A stretch of DNA of 64,000 bases from an uncultured Acidobacteriia bacterium (GTDB lineage: Bacteria > Acidobacteriota > Terriglobia > Bryobacterales > Bryobacteraceae). The stretch lies in assembly GCA_903900705.1 (NCBI GenBank), contig CAIUOG010000093.1, forward strand, positions 1-64,000. The letters run 5' to 3'. A program made the position numbers and the translations under genes. Of this stretch, positions 1 through 9,756 are shown one piece after another; the first letter of the stretch is position 1; each line of letters starts with the position of its first letter. The notes below the pieces were generated by a model. The model worked only from the letters and a program-made list of their open reading frames with translations. It was not told the origin of the DNA and searched no databases.

Positions 1-1604
1 CGGCGCAGAAACTTCGCGGGGATACCGCCAAACAGGTCCGAGTAGAGTTTCAACCCGCTGTCCACGGTTGAATTCCCCTCCCGGAGCGCAGCCGCGAACG
101 CGGTCACCTCCGGTTTCAAAAGCGACGCCGAGGGCAGGGGGAATACCGCAACTGACTCCCGATCAATGGCCCACACCCACGAACTTTGCGACGAAACGTG
201 GAAACTGAGCAGCACTGTGTCTTCCGGCAATAGCTTTCTGACGTGCCGCAGTGGCGCCTCGCCCCGGTCGCCCGAATTGTCCCCGGCGGCGCGCGTCTCC
301 ATCTCGCCCAGCTCCTGGCGCAACGCCTCCGCCTTCTGCGCCGCGTCGCCTCCCGCGACCGCTGCCCGGTCAAGCGCCTGATAACGCGTCAGCAGTTCCC
401 AGTATCGGTTCGGTAATCTGCTGCGCCAGTCTCCCGAACTCGGCACCAAAGCCCGCAGACTCCACAGGCGATCCTGTTCGGCGGCGTCGAAGGTCTCCAG
501 CAGCAGGCTGTTATCCCCCGTCTCACGCGCCAGGCGATTGCCCGAATCCACAAAGCCCTCATACGCCTGGCTCACCTGGCTCAGCCGCTTCTCAAAGGCA
601 ACTCGGTCTTCGTCCGCCGGCACCATATCCGCCCGGAGTCGCAGGATTGTCTCGCGGGATTTCCGGAAGTCCCCAAACGCGCCGCGCAGGTCGCCCTCAT
701 GCAAGCGGAACCATCCCCGATCGGCGTAAATCTTCCACTCGGGTGTTGTACCCGCCGGGGCCGCGAGCGCGGACGCATATAGCAGCCCTGCCGATTCGTG
801 GTCGCCTTGCCGGCTCCTCAGATTCGCCAGCCCCAGCAGCGTGGTGCCGGAAGCGGTCAGGTGATGGGTTCGGATCAGCCGCAGCGCCTCGTTCAGTGCG
901 GACTCGGCTTCCCGCATCCGGCCCGCCCGTATCAGATCGGTACCAAACATCCCCCATACCCGCGCCGTGCCGGCAAGATCGCCCCGGTCCGTCATCTCCG
1001 CAAGGCTTTGCCGGTAGTACTCCGCCGCTTCGTCCATGCGTCCGAGTTCGGCCAGTGCGTTGGCCATCTGATAAAGGAGTTTGGAATTGCCTTCGATGTC
1101 GGCTTTGCCGATGGGGATCGCGAGACCTTCGCGGGCGGCCTGCATGGCCAGTTCCGGTCGACCTGTCTGCAGATAGAGACTGGCCAGATTATTGAGCGTC
1201 CAGGCCAGGACCTTTGTCTCGTGGGCGGCTTCGGCAATCTGCCGTGCCCGCGAGAAGTTCTCCAGCGCTTCCCGGAAGCGCGTCATGTAAAGCAGGCATC
1301 CGCCGCCACTGTTCCAGTTTCTGGCCGCCTCACCCGCAAAGCCAAGCTTTTCTTCGCGCTGCGCCAGGTCGACGAAAACATCGTGCGCATCGCTGTAGCG
1401 GCCCGCATTGAAAAATTCAAGCGCGCGCTTCTTTAGTTGCTGCAGTTGTGCAGGCAGAGGGGGGTTCGGATTGGGGGAGGTTGCTGCGATCCTTACGGAT
1501 CCGGTCAGCAGCAGCGCGATCAGAGTCGAACCAATGATTGCGCTGACGGTCACAGGGCGAAACGGCACACCAAGCTCTGGTCCGACCAGGAATAGCCACG
1601 CCAC
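1..1604 (-). CDS. TPR-repeat protein with start of CHAT (caspase-like) domain; C-terminus outside window
   Basis: Reverse-strand reading from GTG at 1604 gives TPR-like repeats (LLYQMANALAELGRMDEAAEYYRQSLAEM...) then LLPEDTVLLSFHVSSQSSWVWAIDRESVAVFPLP...SGLKLYSDLFGGIPAKFLR, resembling the entry of CHAT domains; open at window edge. Confidence 0.7.
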   Translation of the reverse strand, partial: MAWLFLVGPELGVPFRPVTVSAIIGSTLIALLLTGSVRIAATSPNPNPPLPAQLQQLKKRALEFFNAGRYSDAHDVFVDLAQREEKLGFAGEAARNWNSGGGCLLYMTRFREALENFSRARQIAEAAHETKVLAWTLNNLASLYLQTGRPELAMQAAREGLAIPIGKADIEGNSKLLYQMANALAELGRMDEAAEYYRQSLAEMTDRGDLAGTARVWGMFGTDLIRAGRMREAESALNEALRLIRTHHLTASGTTLLGLANLRSRQGDHESAGLLYASALAAPAGTTPEWKIYADRGWFRLHEGDLRGAFGDFRKSRETILRLRADMVPADEDRVAFEKRLSQVSQAYEGFVDSGNRLARETGDNSLLLETFDAAEQDRLWSLRALVPSSGDWRSRLPNRYWELLTRYQALDRAAVAGGDAAQKAEALRQELGEMETRAAGDNSGDRGEAPLRHVRKLLPEDTVLLSFHVSSQSSWVWAIDRESVAVFPLPSASLLKPEVTAFAAALREGNSTVDSGLKLYSDLFGGIPAKFLR

Positions 1605-1721
1605 TATGGCGTGTACTATTCCCGAGTCTACCAGAGTTTATGTCGCGCTCGGCGACGGCCGGCGGCAGCCGGCTTGAAATGGTGGCGGATGCGCTCTGTG
1701 GGGCGCATAGGTTTACAGGGC

Positions 1722-1811
1722 TTAGAAACCCAGAAGGAACAGAATGAAGTTGACGATAATGATCGGATCCCCGCCCATGTTGTTTTCCCTTTCTTGCAGG
1801 TCGCTCGCCAT
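1722..1811 (-). CDS. candidate 29-aa hydrophobic small protein (MASDLQERENNMGGDPIIIVNFILFLLGF)
   Basis: Short ORF between two divergent genes; single hydrophobic stretch; second internal ATG preceded by AGAAAGGG. Confidence 0.25.
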   Translation of the reverse strand: MASDLQERENNMGGDPIIIVNFILFLLGF

Positions 1812-1932
1812 TGAGCCACCCGCGACCCAAAACTACCGCCCAGGTCCGGGAAAAACGCTCCTCGCCCACCGGGAAATTCCCCGTAAGCCGAAGAAAACAC
1901 AACGAAAGAAATTTATGCGAAAATTGTGACTG

Positions 1933-2505
1933 ATGAAACGAGCCCTCGCGCTTCTGGCCCTCGCCGCCCTCTCCCTGACCGCTCAGGAACCCACCGTGCC
2001 CCGGAAGGCGTCCGATATTGGGATTCAAATTGGAACAGACAAGTTCATTTGGCTAAGCGATCAGGGCGGTCGTACCTGCGTCCTCGCCTTCATCCTCACC
2101 ACCTGTCCGCACTGCCAGTTCACCATCGGACTGCTTAACAAGATCCAGAAGGACTACGCCGATAAAGGCGTCCAGGTCCTCGCCACCGCCGTCGAGCCCA
2201 TGTCCTCCCTCAACATCCCCGAGTTCACAAAGAAGTTCCAGCCGCAGTTCCCCGTGGGCTATAACGATCAGGCTTACATCCAGAAGTTCCTCGGCCGCCC
2301 GGAAAACGACCCCATGTTCTTCCCCCAACTCGCCTTTGTGGACCGCAACGGCAACATCCAGGTGCAGTTTGCCGGCGACAACCCCGCCCTCGCGAAGGAC
2401 ATTCAGGACAAGAGCCTGCGTGACGCGCTCGAAAAAACCCTCCGCGCGGGCGCGCCGGACAAACCGAAAACCGCAGCCCCGAAAGCGGCTCCCGCGAAGA
2501 AATAG
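1933..2505 (+). CDS. secreted thioredoxin-like / TlpA-AhpC-TSA family protein
   Basis: Signal peptide, TTCPHCQ redox motif, thioredoxin-like layout. Confidence 0.85.
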   Translation: MKRALALLALAALSLTAQEPTVPRKASDIGIQIGTDKFIWLSDQGGRTCVLAFILTTCPHCQFTIGLLNKIQKDYADKGVQVLATAVEPMSSLNIPEFTKKFQPQFPVGYNDQAYIQKFLGRPENDPMFFPQLAFVDRNGNIQVQFAGDNPALAKDIQDKSLRDALEKTLRAGAPDKPKTAAPKAAPAKK

Positions 2506-2559
2506 GCCGCATCCACTGTCCGGCGTTCCATTATGAGACAGTAATTCTGGAGTCCCTTC

Positions 2560-3738
2560 ATGCCTGAAGCAGTCATCGTCGATTGCCTTCGTACCGCCGT
2601 CGGAAAATCCGGCCGCGGCACGCTGCGAACCACCCGCCCGGACGACCTGGCGGCCACCGTCATCCGTGCCCTTCTCGAAAAGTACCCGCAGGTTGCCAAA
2701 GACGATATTGAGGACGTAATCCTCGGCTGCGCCATGCCCGAAGGCGAATCCGGCACGAACATGGCCCGGATCGCCGCTCTGCGCGCCGGCCTCCCCGTCA
2801 CCACGACCGGCATCACCATCAATCGCTTCTGCAGTTCCGGACTCCAGGCCATCGCCCTCGCGGCCGATCAGATCCGCTCCGGCAGCGCAGGCATTCTGCT
2901 CGCCGGCGGCGCGGAATCCATGAGCATGATCCCCATGGCCGGCCACAAACCGGCGCCGAACCCCTGGCTCGTCGAACACCAGCCGGAAATCTACATGAAC
3001 ATGGGCCTCACCGCGGAGGCGGTGCAGCGCAAGTACGGTGTCACCCGCGAAGAGTCGGATGCCTTCGCTTTCCGCAGCCACCAGAACGCTCTCCGCGCTC
3101 AGGCGGAAGGCAAATTCGCCGACGAGATCGTTCCCGTCAAAGTCACCACCGCTGTCCTGAACGGCTCCGCCAAACCCAAAGTCACCGAAACGATTTTTGA
3201 TAAGGATGAAGGCCCCCGCGCCGATACGTCCCTCGAAGCGCTGGCGAAACTGAAGCCCGTCTTCCACACCCAGGGCACTGTGACCGCCGGAAATTCCTCC
3301 CAGACCAGTGATGGCGCGGCCATGGCGCTCGTCATGTCGGATACCAAAGCCAAAGCCCTCGGTCTCACCCCGAAAGCCCGCTTCGTCAGCTTCGCCACCG
3401 GAGGAGTCCCACCCGAGATCATGGGCATCGGCCCGGTGGTCGCCATTCCGAAAGCCCTCGCGCTCGCCGGACTCAAGCTCGCGCACATCGGCCTCTTCGA
3501 ACTCAACGAAGCCTTCGCCGTCCAGGCGCTTTCCGTCATCAGGGTCGCCGGCATCAATCCCGACCTCGTCAACGTCAACGGCGGCGCCATCGCCCTCGGC
3601 CACCCCCTGGGTTGCACCGGGGCGAAGCTGACCGCCGGTATTCTGCGCGAAATGGAACGGCGGGATCTCCGCTACGGCATGGTCACCATGTGTGTCGGCG
3701 GCGGCCAGGGCGCGGCCGGAATTTTTGAGAGGATCTGA
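2560..3738 (+). CDS. acetyl-CoA C-acyltransferase (thiolase)
   Basis: NRFCSSGLQAIALAADQI, NVNGGAIALGHPLGCTGAK and CVGGGQGAAGIFE thiolase signatures. Confidence 0.95.
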   Translation: MPEAVIVDCLRTAVGKSGRGTLRTTRPDDLAATVIRALLEKYPQVAKDDIEDVILGCAMPEGESGTNMARIAALRAGLPVTTTGITINRFCSSGLQAIALAADQIRSGSAGILLAGGAESMSMIPMAGHKPAPNPWLVEHQPEIYMNMGLTAEAVQRKYGVTREESDAFAFRSHQNALRAQAEGKFADEIVPVKVTTAVLNGSAKPKVTETIFDKDEGPRADTSLEALAKLKPVFHTQGTVTAGNSSQTSDGAAMALVMSDTKAKALGLTPKARFVSFATGGVPPEIMGIGPVVAIPKALALAGLKLAHIGLFELNEAFAVQALSVIRVAGINPDLVNVNGGAIALGHPLGCTGAKLTAGILREMERRDLRYGMVTMCVGGGQGAAGIFERI

Positions 3739-3740
3739 AA

Positions 3741-5495
3741 ATGGCTATTCAAAAGCGTGCGGGCGGCTCCTTCCTTGTTGAAGAACATCCGGCCCCTGAG
3801 GTCTTCACCCCCGAGGACCTGACCGATGAGCACCGCGCTATTGGCCGCGCGGCCCGCGAATTCTTTGAAAAGGAAGTCGCGCCCCACGTCGACGCCATTG
3901 TCCACGGCGACCACGACCTCGGCGTCCTTCTTTTAAAGAAGGCGGCCTCGCTCGGCTTCGAATCCATCCTCACGCCGGAAGCCTACGGCGGCATGGAACT
4001 TGATCTCCCCTCCTCCATGGTGGTTGCCGAGGAACTGGCTCGCGATGGATCTTTCGCCGGCTGGCACGGCGCGCATGCCGGCATTGGCACCATGCCGCTG
4101 CTCCTTTTCGGCACCGAACAGCAGAAGCAGAAGTACCTGCCCCGGCTGTCGAGTGCCGAACTCGTCGCCGCCTATTGCCTCACCGAGCCGCACGCCGGTT
4201 CCGACTCCCTCGCCGCCAAAACCCGCGCCGACCTCTCGCCCGACGGCCAGTACTACGTCCTCAACGGCCAGAAGATGTGGATCACCAACGGCGGCAAGGC
4301 CGACCTGTTCACCGTCTTCGCTAAAATCAACGGCGAACAGTTTTCCTGCTTCCTCGTCGAGCGCGCCTTCCCCGGCGTCTCCAGCGGCAACGAAGAGCAG
4401 AAGATGGGCATCAAGGGCAGTTCCACCACGGCTGTCTTTCTGGATAACGTCCACGTCCCGGTGGAGAATCTGCTGGGCGAACCCGGCCGCGGCCACATCA
4501 TCGCCTTCAACATCCTCAACCTGGGCCGTCTCAAACTGGGTCCGTTCGCCGTGGGAGGTTCGAAGAACGTGCTCCGCGTCTCTCTCGCCTATGCGAAGCA
4601 GCGCAAAGCCTTCGGCGTGGAGATCGCCCGATTCGGCATGATCCGCCACAAACTCGCGGAAATGGCGATTCGCACCTACGCGGTGGAAAGCATGTCTTAC
4701 CGCGTGGAAGGCCTCATCACCGGGCACCTCGAGGGCTTCTCCTGGGCGGAACCGGAAGCGGCCAAACGCATGATGAAAGCGGTGGAAGAGTTCGCCGCCG
4801 AGTGTTCCATCATCAAGGTTTACGCCTCGGAAGTTCTGGATTACGTCGTCGACGAAGGCGTCCAGATTCACGGCGGCTACGGCTACCACCAGGATTACGC
4901 GGTGGAACGCGCCTATCGGGATTCGCGCATCAACCGCATCTTCGAAGGCACCAACGAAATCAACCGCCTGCTCACCACCGGCATGCTGCTGAAGCGCGCC
5001 CAGCAGGGCCGTCTGCCTCTGGTCAAAGCCGCCAAAGCCCTGATGGAAGAGGTTCTCGCGGGCCCCTCGCTCGCCGCGGACGACCAGACCGAGGAGCAGC
5101 GCCTCGTGCGCAATTCCAAAAAGGTCGCGCTATTGCTGCTCGCCGGCGCCTTCGAGAAGTTTGGCGCTGAAATGGACAAACAACAGGAAGTGGTGGCCGG
5201 CATCGCCGACGTCCTGATGGAATCCTTCGCCATGGAATCCACCCTCCTCCGCGTTCAGAAGACCGGCAAAACCGAGGGCAACGCCGCCGACATGTGCGCC
5301 GTCTTCCTGCGGGACGCCATGACCCGCATCGAAGGCTTTGCCCGCCCCGTGCTGGCCGCCTGTTCCGAAGGCGACGCCCTCCGGACCAACATGGTGGTGC
5401 TCCGCCGGTTCACGAAGTTCGAGCCGGTCAACTCCATCGCCCTGCGACAGCGCATTGCCGACCGTCTGCTGAATGCCGGTCACTACGTTGTCTGA
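3741..5495 (+). CDS. acyl-CoA dehydrogenase
   Basis: AYCLTEPHAGSDSLAAKTRA, QIHGGYGYHQDYAVERAYRDSRINRIFEGTNEINR motifs. Confidence 0.95.
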   Translation: MAIQKRAGGSFLVEEHPAPEVFTPEDLTDEHRAIGRAAREFFEKEVAPHVDAIVHGDHDLGVLLLKKAASLGFESILTPEAYGGMELDLPSSMVVAEELARDGSFAGWHGAHAGIGTMPLLLFGTEQQKQKYLPRLSSAELVAAYCLTEPHAGSDSLAAKTRADLSPDGQYYVLNGQKMWITNGGKADLFTVFAKINGEQFSCFLVERAFPGVSSGNEEQKMGIKGSSTTAVFLDNVHVPVENLLGEPGRGHIIAFNILNLGRLKLGPFAVGGSKNVLRVSLAYAKQRKAFGVEIARFGMIRHKLAEMAIRTYAVESMSYRVEGLITGHLEGFSWAEPEAAKRMMKAVEEFAAECSIIKVYASEVLDYVVDEGVQIHGGYGYHQDYAVERAYRDSRINRIFEGTNEINRLLTTGMLLKRAQQGRLPLVKAAKALMEEVLAGPSLAADDQTEEQRLVRNSKKVALLLLAGAFEKFGAEMDKQQEVVAGIADVLMESFAMESTLLRVQKTGKTEGNAADMCAVFLRDAMTRIEGFARPVLAACSEGDALRTNMVVLRRFTKFEPVNSIALRQRIADRLLNAGHYVV

Positions 5496-5934
5496 TGCGC
5501 GTCCCCGGATCGTGGTGGCCGTCGGGCTGCCCGGTTCGGGGAAATCGACGTACTTCTCAAAGATTGGAGCGCATCCCCTCTCAAGCGATGCGCTCCGCCT
5601 GCAACTCGCCGACGACGAGACGGACCAGACCATCCACGGTCGCGTCTTCGCCGCTCTTCGCTACCTGCTGCAGCAGCGCATCGAACTCCGTCGCCCCGTC
5701 ACCTACATTGACGCCACCAACCTCACCCGCCGCGACCGCCGCCCGTACATCCGGCTCGCGCGCGAAAACGGCTGTGCCATTGAAGCGCTGTGGTTCGATA
5801 CGCCAGTCGCCGTCTGCAAGGCCAGAAACGCCGCGCGGAACCGGGTGGTACCCGCCTTCGTCCTCGATCAGATGGCGGCGAAGCTCATCCCGCCCTCCAT
5901 CGAAGAAGGTTTCGAGGCCGTCCACCGAGTCTGA
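5473..5934 (+). CDS. AAA-type ATP-binding protein, polynucleotide-kinase-like P-loop kinase
   Basis: Walker A GLPGSGKST near N-terminus, YIDATNLTRRDRRPYI; overlaps upstream CDS by 23 bp. Confidence 0.85.
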   Translation: MPVTTLSDARPRIVVAVGLPGSGKSTYFSKIGAHPLSSDALRLQLADDETDQTIHGRVFAALRYLLQQRIELRRPVTYIDATNLTRRDRRPYIRLARENGCAIEALWFDTPVAVCKARNAARNRVVPAFVLDQMAAKLIPPSIEEGFEAVHRV

Positions 5935-5937
5935 ATC

Positions 5938-6279
5938 ATGCTGACCATCCTCCTGCTGCTGATCTCCAACACTTTCATGACCTTCGCCTGGTACGGCCAC
6001 CTGAAGCACCGGGACGCGCCGCTCTGGGAAGCCATTCTTTTCAGCTGGCTGATTGCGCTCGGCGAGTACTGCTTCCAGGTGCCCGCCAATCGCTTCGGTT
6101 ACGGACGGTTCACGGGATTCCAGCTCAAGATCATCCAGGAATCCATCACCATGGTCGTCTTCGTCGGTTTCGCTTACTTCTATCTGGGCGAATCCCTGCG
6201 CTGGAACTATGTGGTGTCTTTCTTATGTATTCTCGCGGCGGTCGTCTTCGGCTTCTGGGGCAGCCCCGCCCAGAAGTAA
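5938..6279 (+). CDS. DMT family small membrane protein (DUF486-like)
   Basis: Four hydrophobic segments; NTFMTFAWYGHLKH...EYCFQVPANRFGY...FTGFQLKIIQE pattern. Confidence 0.85.
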   Translation: MLTILLLLISNTFMTFAWYGHLKHRDAPLWEAILFSWLIALGEYCFQVPANRFGYGRFTGFQLKIIQESITMVVFVGFAYFYLGESLRWNYVVSFLCILAAVVFGFWGSPAQK

Positions 6280-7347
6280 AATGCCCGCGCGGAAGATCTC
6301 CGGCGGAGTCAGCAGACTCACCACAAGGTAGCCGGACCGCTCGAAATCATAGAAAAAACCGGGCTGTACCAGGACATTGTGGTCCCGCAGCAGGTTTTCG
6401 GCCGTCTCTTCCTCGTCCATCACCGGGATGGTGGCGTACCAGCCCGCCTCCACCACCAGCGTCCGCTTGAGCAGCCTTAGATTGCCCCGCGCGCGCTCCA
6501 CAATCTGCTTCTGCACCGGTTCCCGCAGCGCCAGCAGAGCGGGCAGCGCCAACTGCACCGGCGTCCCCACGGAAAGGTACGTGTCCGCGATGATCTCCAG
6601 CTCCGGCACCGGCTCTTTCGTCAGAATCCAGGCGAGTTTCATTTGCGGCAGCCCCACCAGCTTCGAGAGCCCGTTCAGCACGAAGTCCGCCAACCCCCGC
6701 AGCGTCCGCACCGAATCGGGCGCGGGGTCGAGCAGATAGTCGCTGAAAACCTCGTCCGAGAGGATCGCGATATTGTGCCGCGCGCACAGTTCCGTCAGTT
6801 GCCGCAGTTCATGTTCGCGGATAAAGTGTCCGGTCGGGTTGTTCGGATTCACCAGCACGATGGCGCGCGTCCGGGCCGAAATGGCCCGCTCGATCGTGTG
6901 GAAGTCGATGAACCAGCCCTGGTCGTAAAACAACCCGTAGTGGCGCACCGCAACCGATTCGAGTGCGGCAAGATACTCGAATAAAGGATAGGAGGGGCGG
7001 GGCACCAGCACCTCGTCGCCCGGATCGCACAGCAGCTTGAAGAGCCATGAATACGCCTCGCTGGTGCTGGCCGTCAGGATTACGTTGTCCACCGGCGTCT
7101 GATAGGTCTGCGCGATCAGGTCGCGCGCCGCTGGCAGCCCGAATGCCTCAGGCTCGTAACGCACCGCGCGTTCATCCGCCAGCGCCGCCTCAAAACCGGC
7201 GGGATACCGGATTCCCGCGCGCGTGGGGTTCGATTCCGTCAGGTCCAGAACCGGCGTCCCCTCACGGCGCTTTTGCCGCAGGATTTGGGTGAGCGCATTG
7301 GTCTCCGTGGCCTGCTGCAGGGAGGGCAGCCGTCGCGAGAATCTCAT
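6223..7347 (-). CDS. pyridoxal phosphate-dependent aminotransferase, class I/II
   Basis: VNPNNPTGHF, SDEVFSDY, LNGLSKLVGLPQMKLAWI. Confidence 0.93.
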   Translation of the reverse strand: MRFSRRLPSLQQATETNALTQILRQKRREGTPVLDLTESNPTRAGIRYPAGFEAALADERAVRYEPEAFGLPAARDLIAQTYQTPVDNVILTASTSEAYSWLFKLLCDPGDEVLVPRPSYPLFEYLAALESVAVRHYGLFYDQGWFIDFHTIERAISARTRAIVLVNPNNPTGHFIREHELRQLTELCARHNIAILSDEVFSDYLLDPAPDSVRTLRGLADFVLNGLSKLVGLPQMKLAWILTKEPVPELEIIADTYLSVGTPVQLALPALLALREPVQKQIVERARGNLRLLKRTLVVEAGWYATIPVMDEEETAENLLRDHNVLVQPGFFYDFERSGYLVVSLLTPPEIFRAGILLLGGAAPEAEDDRRENT

Positions 7348-7712
7348 GCGGCGCAGAAATCCCCACTCGCGATCCGCCGCGATTCGTCCGGCTGCGCGTT
7401 GTATTCATAGATCCACGCCGTCCGGCCGCCAGCGACTTCGATGGTCACGCGCGAATACTCCCCGCCCTCATACGCATCCAGTTCAGCGAGCGTCTTTGCC
7501 GGAGTCCGCAACTGCCACAACTCGCCCCGCACTTCCCCGTCCGGCAGGAACCGGAAACCCGGGTAGCGCTGAGTGGCAGAGTGCTGAATTCGAAAAAGCG
7601 AACCCATTACGGTCGCGGGCCCCACCAATCGGGCCTCTGAGCGCAGCAGGCGCGCGTATTGATTATCGAATTCACTGCGCAGCGTTCCATAGACGAAGAG
7701 AAAATCCACCAC
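7344..7712 (-). CDS. gamma-glutamylcyclotransferase-like protein
   Basis: VYGTLRSEFDN N-terminal GGCT motif; GELWQL; ATGA overlap with aminotransferase. Confidence 0.9.
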   Translation of the reverse strand: MVDFLFVYGTLRSEFDNQYARLLRSEARLVGPATVMGSLFRIQHSATQRYPGFRFLPDGEVRGELWQLRTPAKTLAELDAYEGGEYSRVTIEVAGGRTAWIYEYNAQPDESRRIASGDFCAA

Positions 7713-7733
7713 TCTGGTCTATAGTATTGCGTG

Positions 7734-7913
7734 ATGACTGACTGGACTGCACTGGCCCGCGCCCGCGGCCTCGACATCCCGGCCGAGGCCGTGGAACGGA
7801 TCGCACCCTCCCTCAAAGCGCTGGAGGCGGACTTCCGCCCTCTCACCGCAAAACTCGACTTCACCACCGAGCCCGCGATCACACTTTCCGAAAGCGCGGT
7901 CCTGGGCAAATGA
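7734..7913 (+). CDS. small GatC-like/amidase-associated protein
   Basis: 59-60 aa (GTG 7731 or ATG 7734); 4-bp overlap with downstream amidase; GatC-like size and position, weak residue similarity only. Confidence 0.5.
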   Translation: MTDWTALARARGLDIPAEAVERIAPSLKALEADFRPLTAKLDFTTEPAITLSESAVLGK

Positions 7914-9271
7914 CCGGCTTTCGCACCCTGACAATCGCACAGGCAGCCGCGAAACTGCGCGCCGGCGAGGTGACGTCCCTCGAACTGACGCGCGAATCGC
8001 TGCGCCTCATCCACGAAGAGCAGCCACGATTGAACGCCTTCGTCACCATCACCGATGACGTGGCTCTCGAACAGGCCCGGCGCGCCGACGAAGAGTTGGC
8101 CCGCGGCCTGGATCGCGGCCCCCTGCACGGCATTCCCTACGCGCTCAAAGACGTCTTTTCCACCAAAGGCATCCGCACCACGCTCGGCTCGAAGATCTTT
8201 TTCAATCATGTGCCGGATCAGGACGCCGCCGTCTACGAAAAGCTCACCGCCGCGGGAGCGGTGCTGACCGGCAAGACCGGCATGCAGGAATTCGCCTACG
8301 GAATCACCTGCAATAACCCCCACTTCGGACCCATTCGCAACCCGCATGATCCCGACCGGATTCCAGGCGGTTCCAGCGGCGGGTCCGGCGTCGCCGTGGC
8401 GGCGGGCATGGTCTTCTTCGCCATGGGCAGCGATACCGGTGGTTCCATCCGGAATCCGGCGGCCTTCTGCGGCTGCGTCGGCCTCAAACCCACCTCCGGG
8501 CGCGTGAGCCGCCTCGGGGTGCTGCCCCTCGATTTCAGTCTGGACCACATGGGCCCCCTCACGCGGTCCGCCCACGATGCCGGTCTGGTCCTCAACGCGC
8601 TGGCCGGTCATGACGACCGCGATGACACCTCCTCCCGGCAGGCCGTTGCCGACTATACAGCGGGCGCGGCGAGCCTCGCCGGCACCCGCATTGGCGTGCC
8701 GGAAAACTTTTATAATGAACGAGTTGCACCCGAAGTGGCTTCGCTTTTTCGAGCTGCCGTTTCGCGCGCGGAGGCCGCCGGCGCCACCATCGTCAACCTG
8801 CGCGTGCCGGATCCGGGGCAACTCAACATCATCAGTCGCATCATCCTGATGTCCGAAGCCTCCGCGCTGCTCGAACCCTACCTGCACCGGCGCGGCGATT
8901 TCGGCGCGGACGTGCTCGCCCTGCTCGACCAGGGGCGTTTTCTTTCCGCCACAGATTATGTGAACGCGCAACGCCTCCGCCGCGTTTATCAGAAAGAGTG
9001 GGCGGCTGTGTGGGAGACAGTGGATTACCTTTTCACTCCCACGGCGCCGATTGTTGCGCCGAAAATCGGCGAGTTGCACGTGGATATCGGCGGTTCACCG
9101 GAAGATGTGCGGCTGGCGGCGACGCGTTTCGTGCGGGGCTTCAACGTCCTGGGCTACCCGGCGGTGGCTATCCCGTTGCCGACCAGCGGCTTACCCGTCA
9201 GCCTGCAGATTGTGGGGCCGCCGTTTCAGGAACAGGGAATTCTTGCGATCGCGACAGCGTTAGGAGCGTAG
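7910..9271 (+). CDS. amidase (amidase signature family, GatA-like)
   Basis: GIPYALKDVFSTKG Lys, GGSSGGSGVAVAAGMVFFAMGSDTGGSIRNPAAFCG signature. Confidence 0.93.
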   Translation: MTGFRTLTIAQAAAKLRAGEVTSLELTRESLRLIHEEQPRLNAFVTITDDVALEQARRADEELARGLDRGPLHGIPYALKDVFSTKGIRTTLGSKIFFNHVPDQDAAVYEKLTAAGAVLTGKTGMQEFAYGITCNNPHFGPIRNPHDPDRIPGGSSGGSGVAVAAGMVFFAMGSDTGGSIRNPAAFCGCVGLKPTSGRVSRLGVLPLDFSLDHMGPLTRSAHDAGLVLNALAGHDDRDDTSSRQAVADYTAGAASLAGTRIGVPENFYNERVAPEVASLFRAAVSRAEAAGATIVNLRVPDPGQLNIISRIILMSEASALLEPYLHRRGDFGADVLALLDQGRFLSATDYVNAQRLRRVYQKEWAAVWETVDYLFTPTAPIVAPKIGELHVDIGGSPEDVRLAATRFVRGFNVLGYPAVAIPLPTSGLPVSLQIVGPPFQEQGILAIATALGA

Positions 9272-9277
9272 TATAAT
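9272..9277 (+). promoter_or_regulatory. candidate -10 box TATAAT directly after amidase stop
   Basis: Exact TATAAT; no good -35 at 16-18 bp. Confidence 0.3.
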
Positions 9278-9324
9278 CACATCCGCCTGTGAAATTGCGT
9301 ATATCGAGTGGAGGGACTAAATCA

Positions 9325-9420
9325 ATGGCGGTTTTGGGCCTTGCCCAGGACAATTTTCTCAGCGTGTTCCGTCCCTGCGCGCCGCGGCTTTTGTCCAGGG
9401 CCGGAAGCTGTCGCCTATAG
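9325..9420 (+). CDS. candidate 31-aa leader/small ORF (MAVLGLAQDNFLSVFRPCAPRLLSRAGSCRL)
   Basis: GGAGGG 9 nt before ATG; lies in the 485-bp leader of the TonB receptor gene. Confidence 0.35.
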   Translation: MAVLGLAQDNFLSVFRPCAPRLLSRAGSCRL

Positions 9421-9756
9421 GCAGACTAACTCCTTTCGAATAAATCCGTTAGGAATAGCGTTCCGGAATGATTCACCCGCCGGATCGGCCGCGTTTTCAG
9501 CCTGATTGAAAGGTCACGCTCCAGAACTGATAGTACCGGGGACACCCGGTCTCCGCGAATCTTCTCAGGAAATTTATAACAAGTTAATTGACACGGCGGA
9601 CCTCGCACTCCCGAATGCTGAAGATTTCGGGTGCCCAGGGCGGCACTCGGATTCCAAAAATGGAATTCGTTCTGCGGGCAACCAGCACAAAGCCTTTTAT
9701 TTTATATATTTAACGAATCTGTGGATTGGCGTAGAACGTGCAGCTTTACTACACAT

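Noticed and set aside
2053-3603. 516-aa antisense ORF over thioredoxin-like and thiolase genes
   Set aside because: Spans two well-supported sense genes; Asp/Gly/Ala-rich composition typical of antisense frames
5473-5495. Frameshift between acyl-CoA dehydrogenase and P-loop kinase
   Set aside because: Both proteins are complete; this is a normal 23-bp gene overlap
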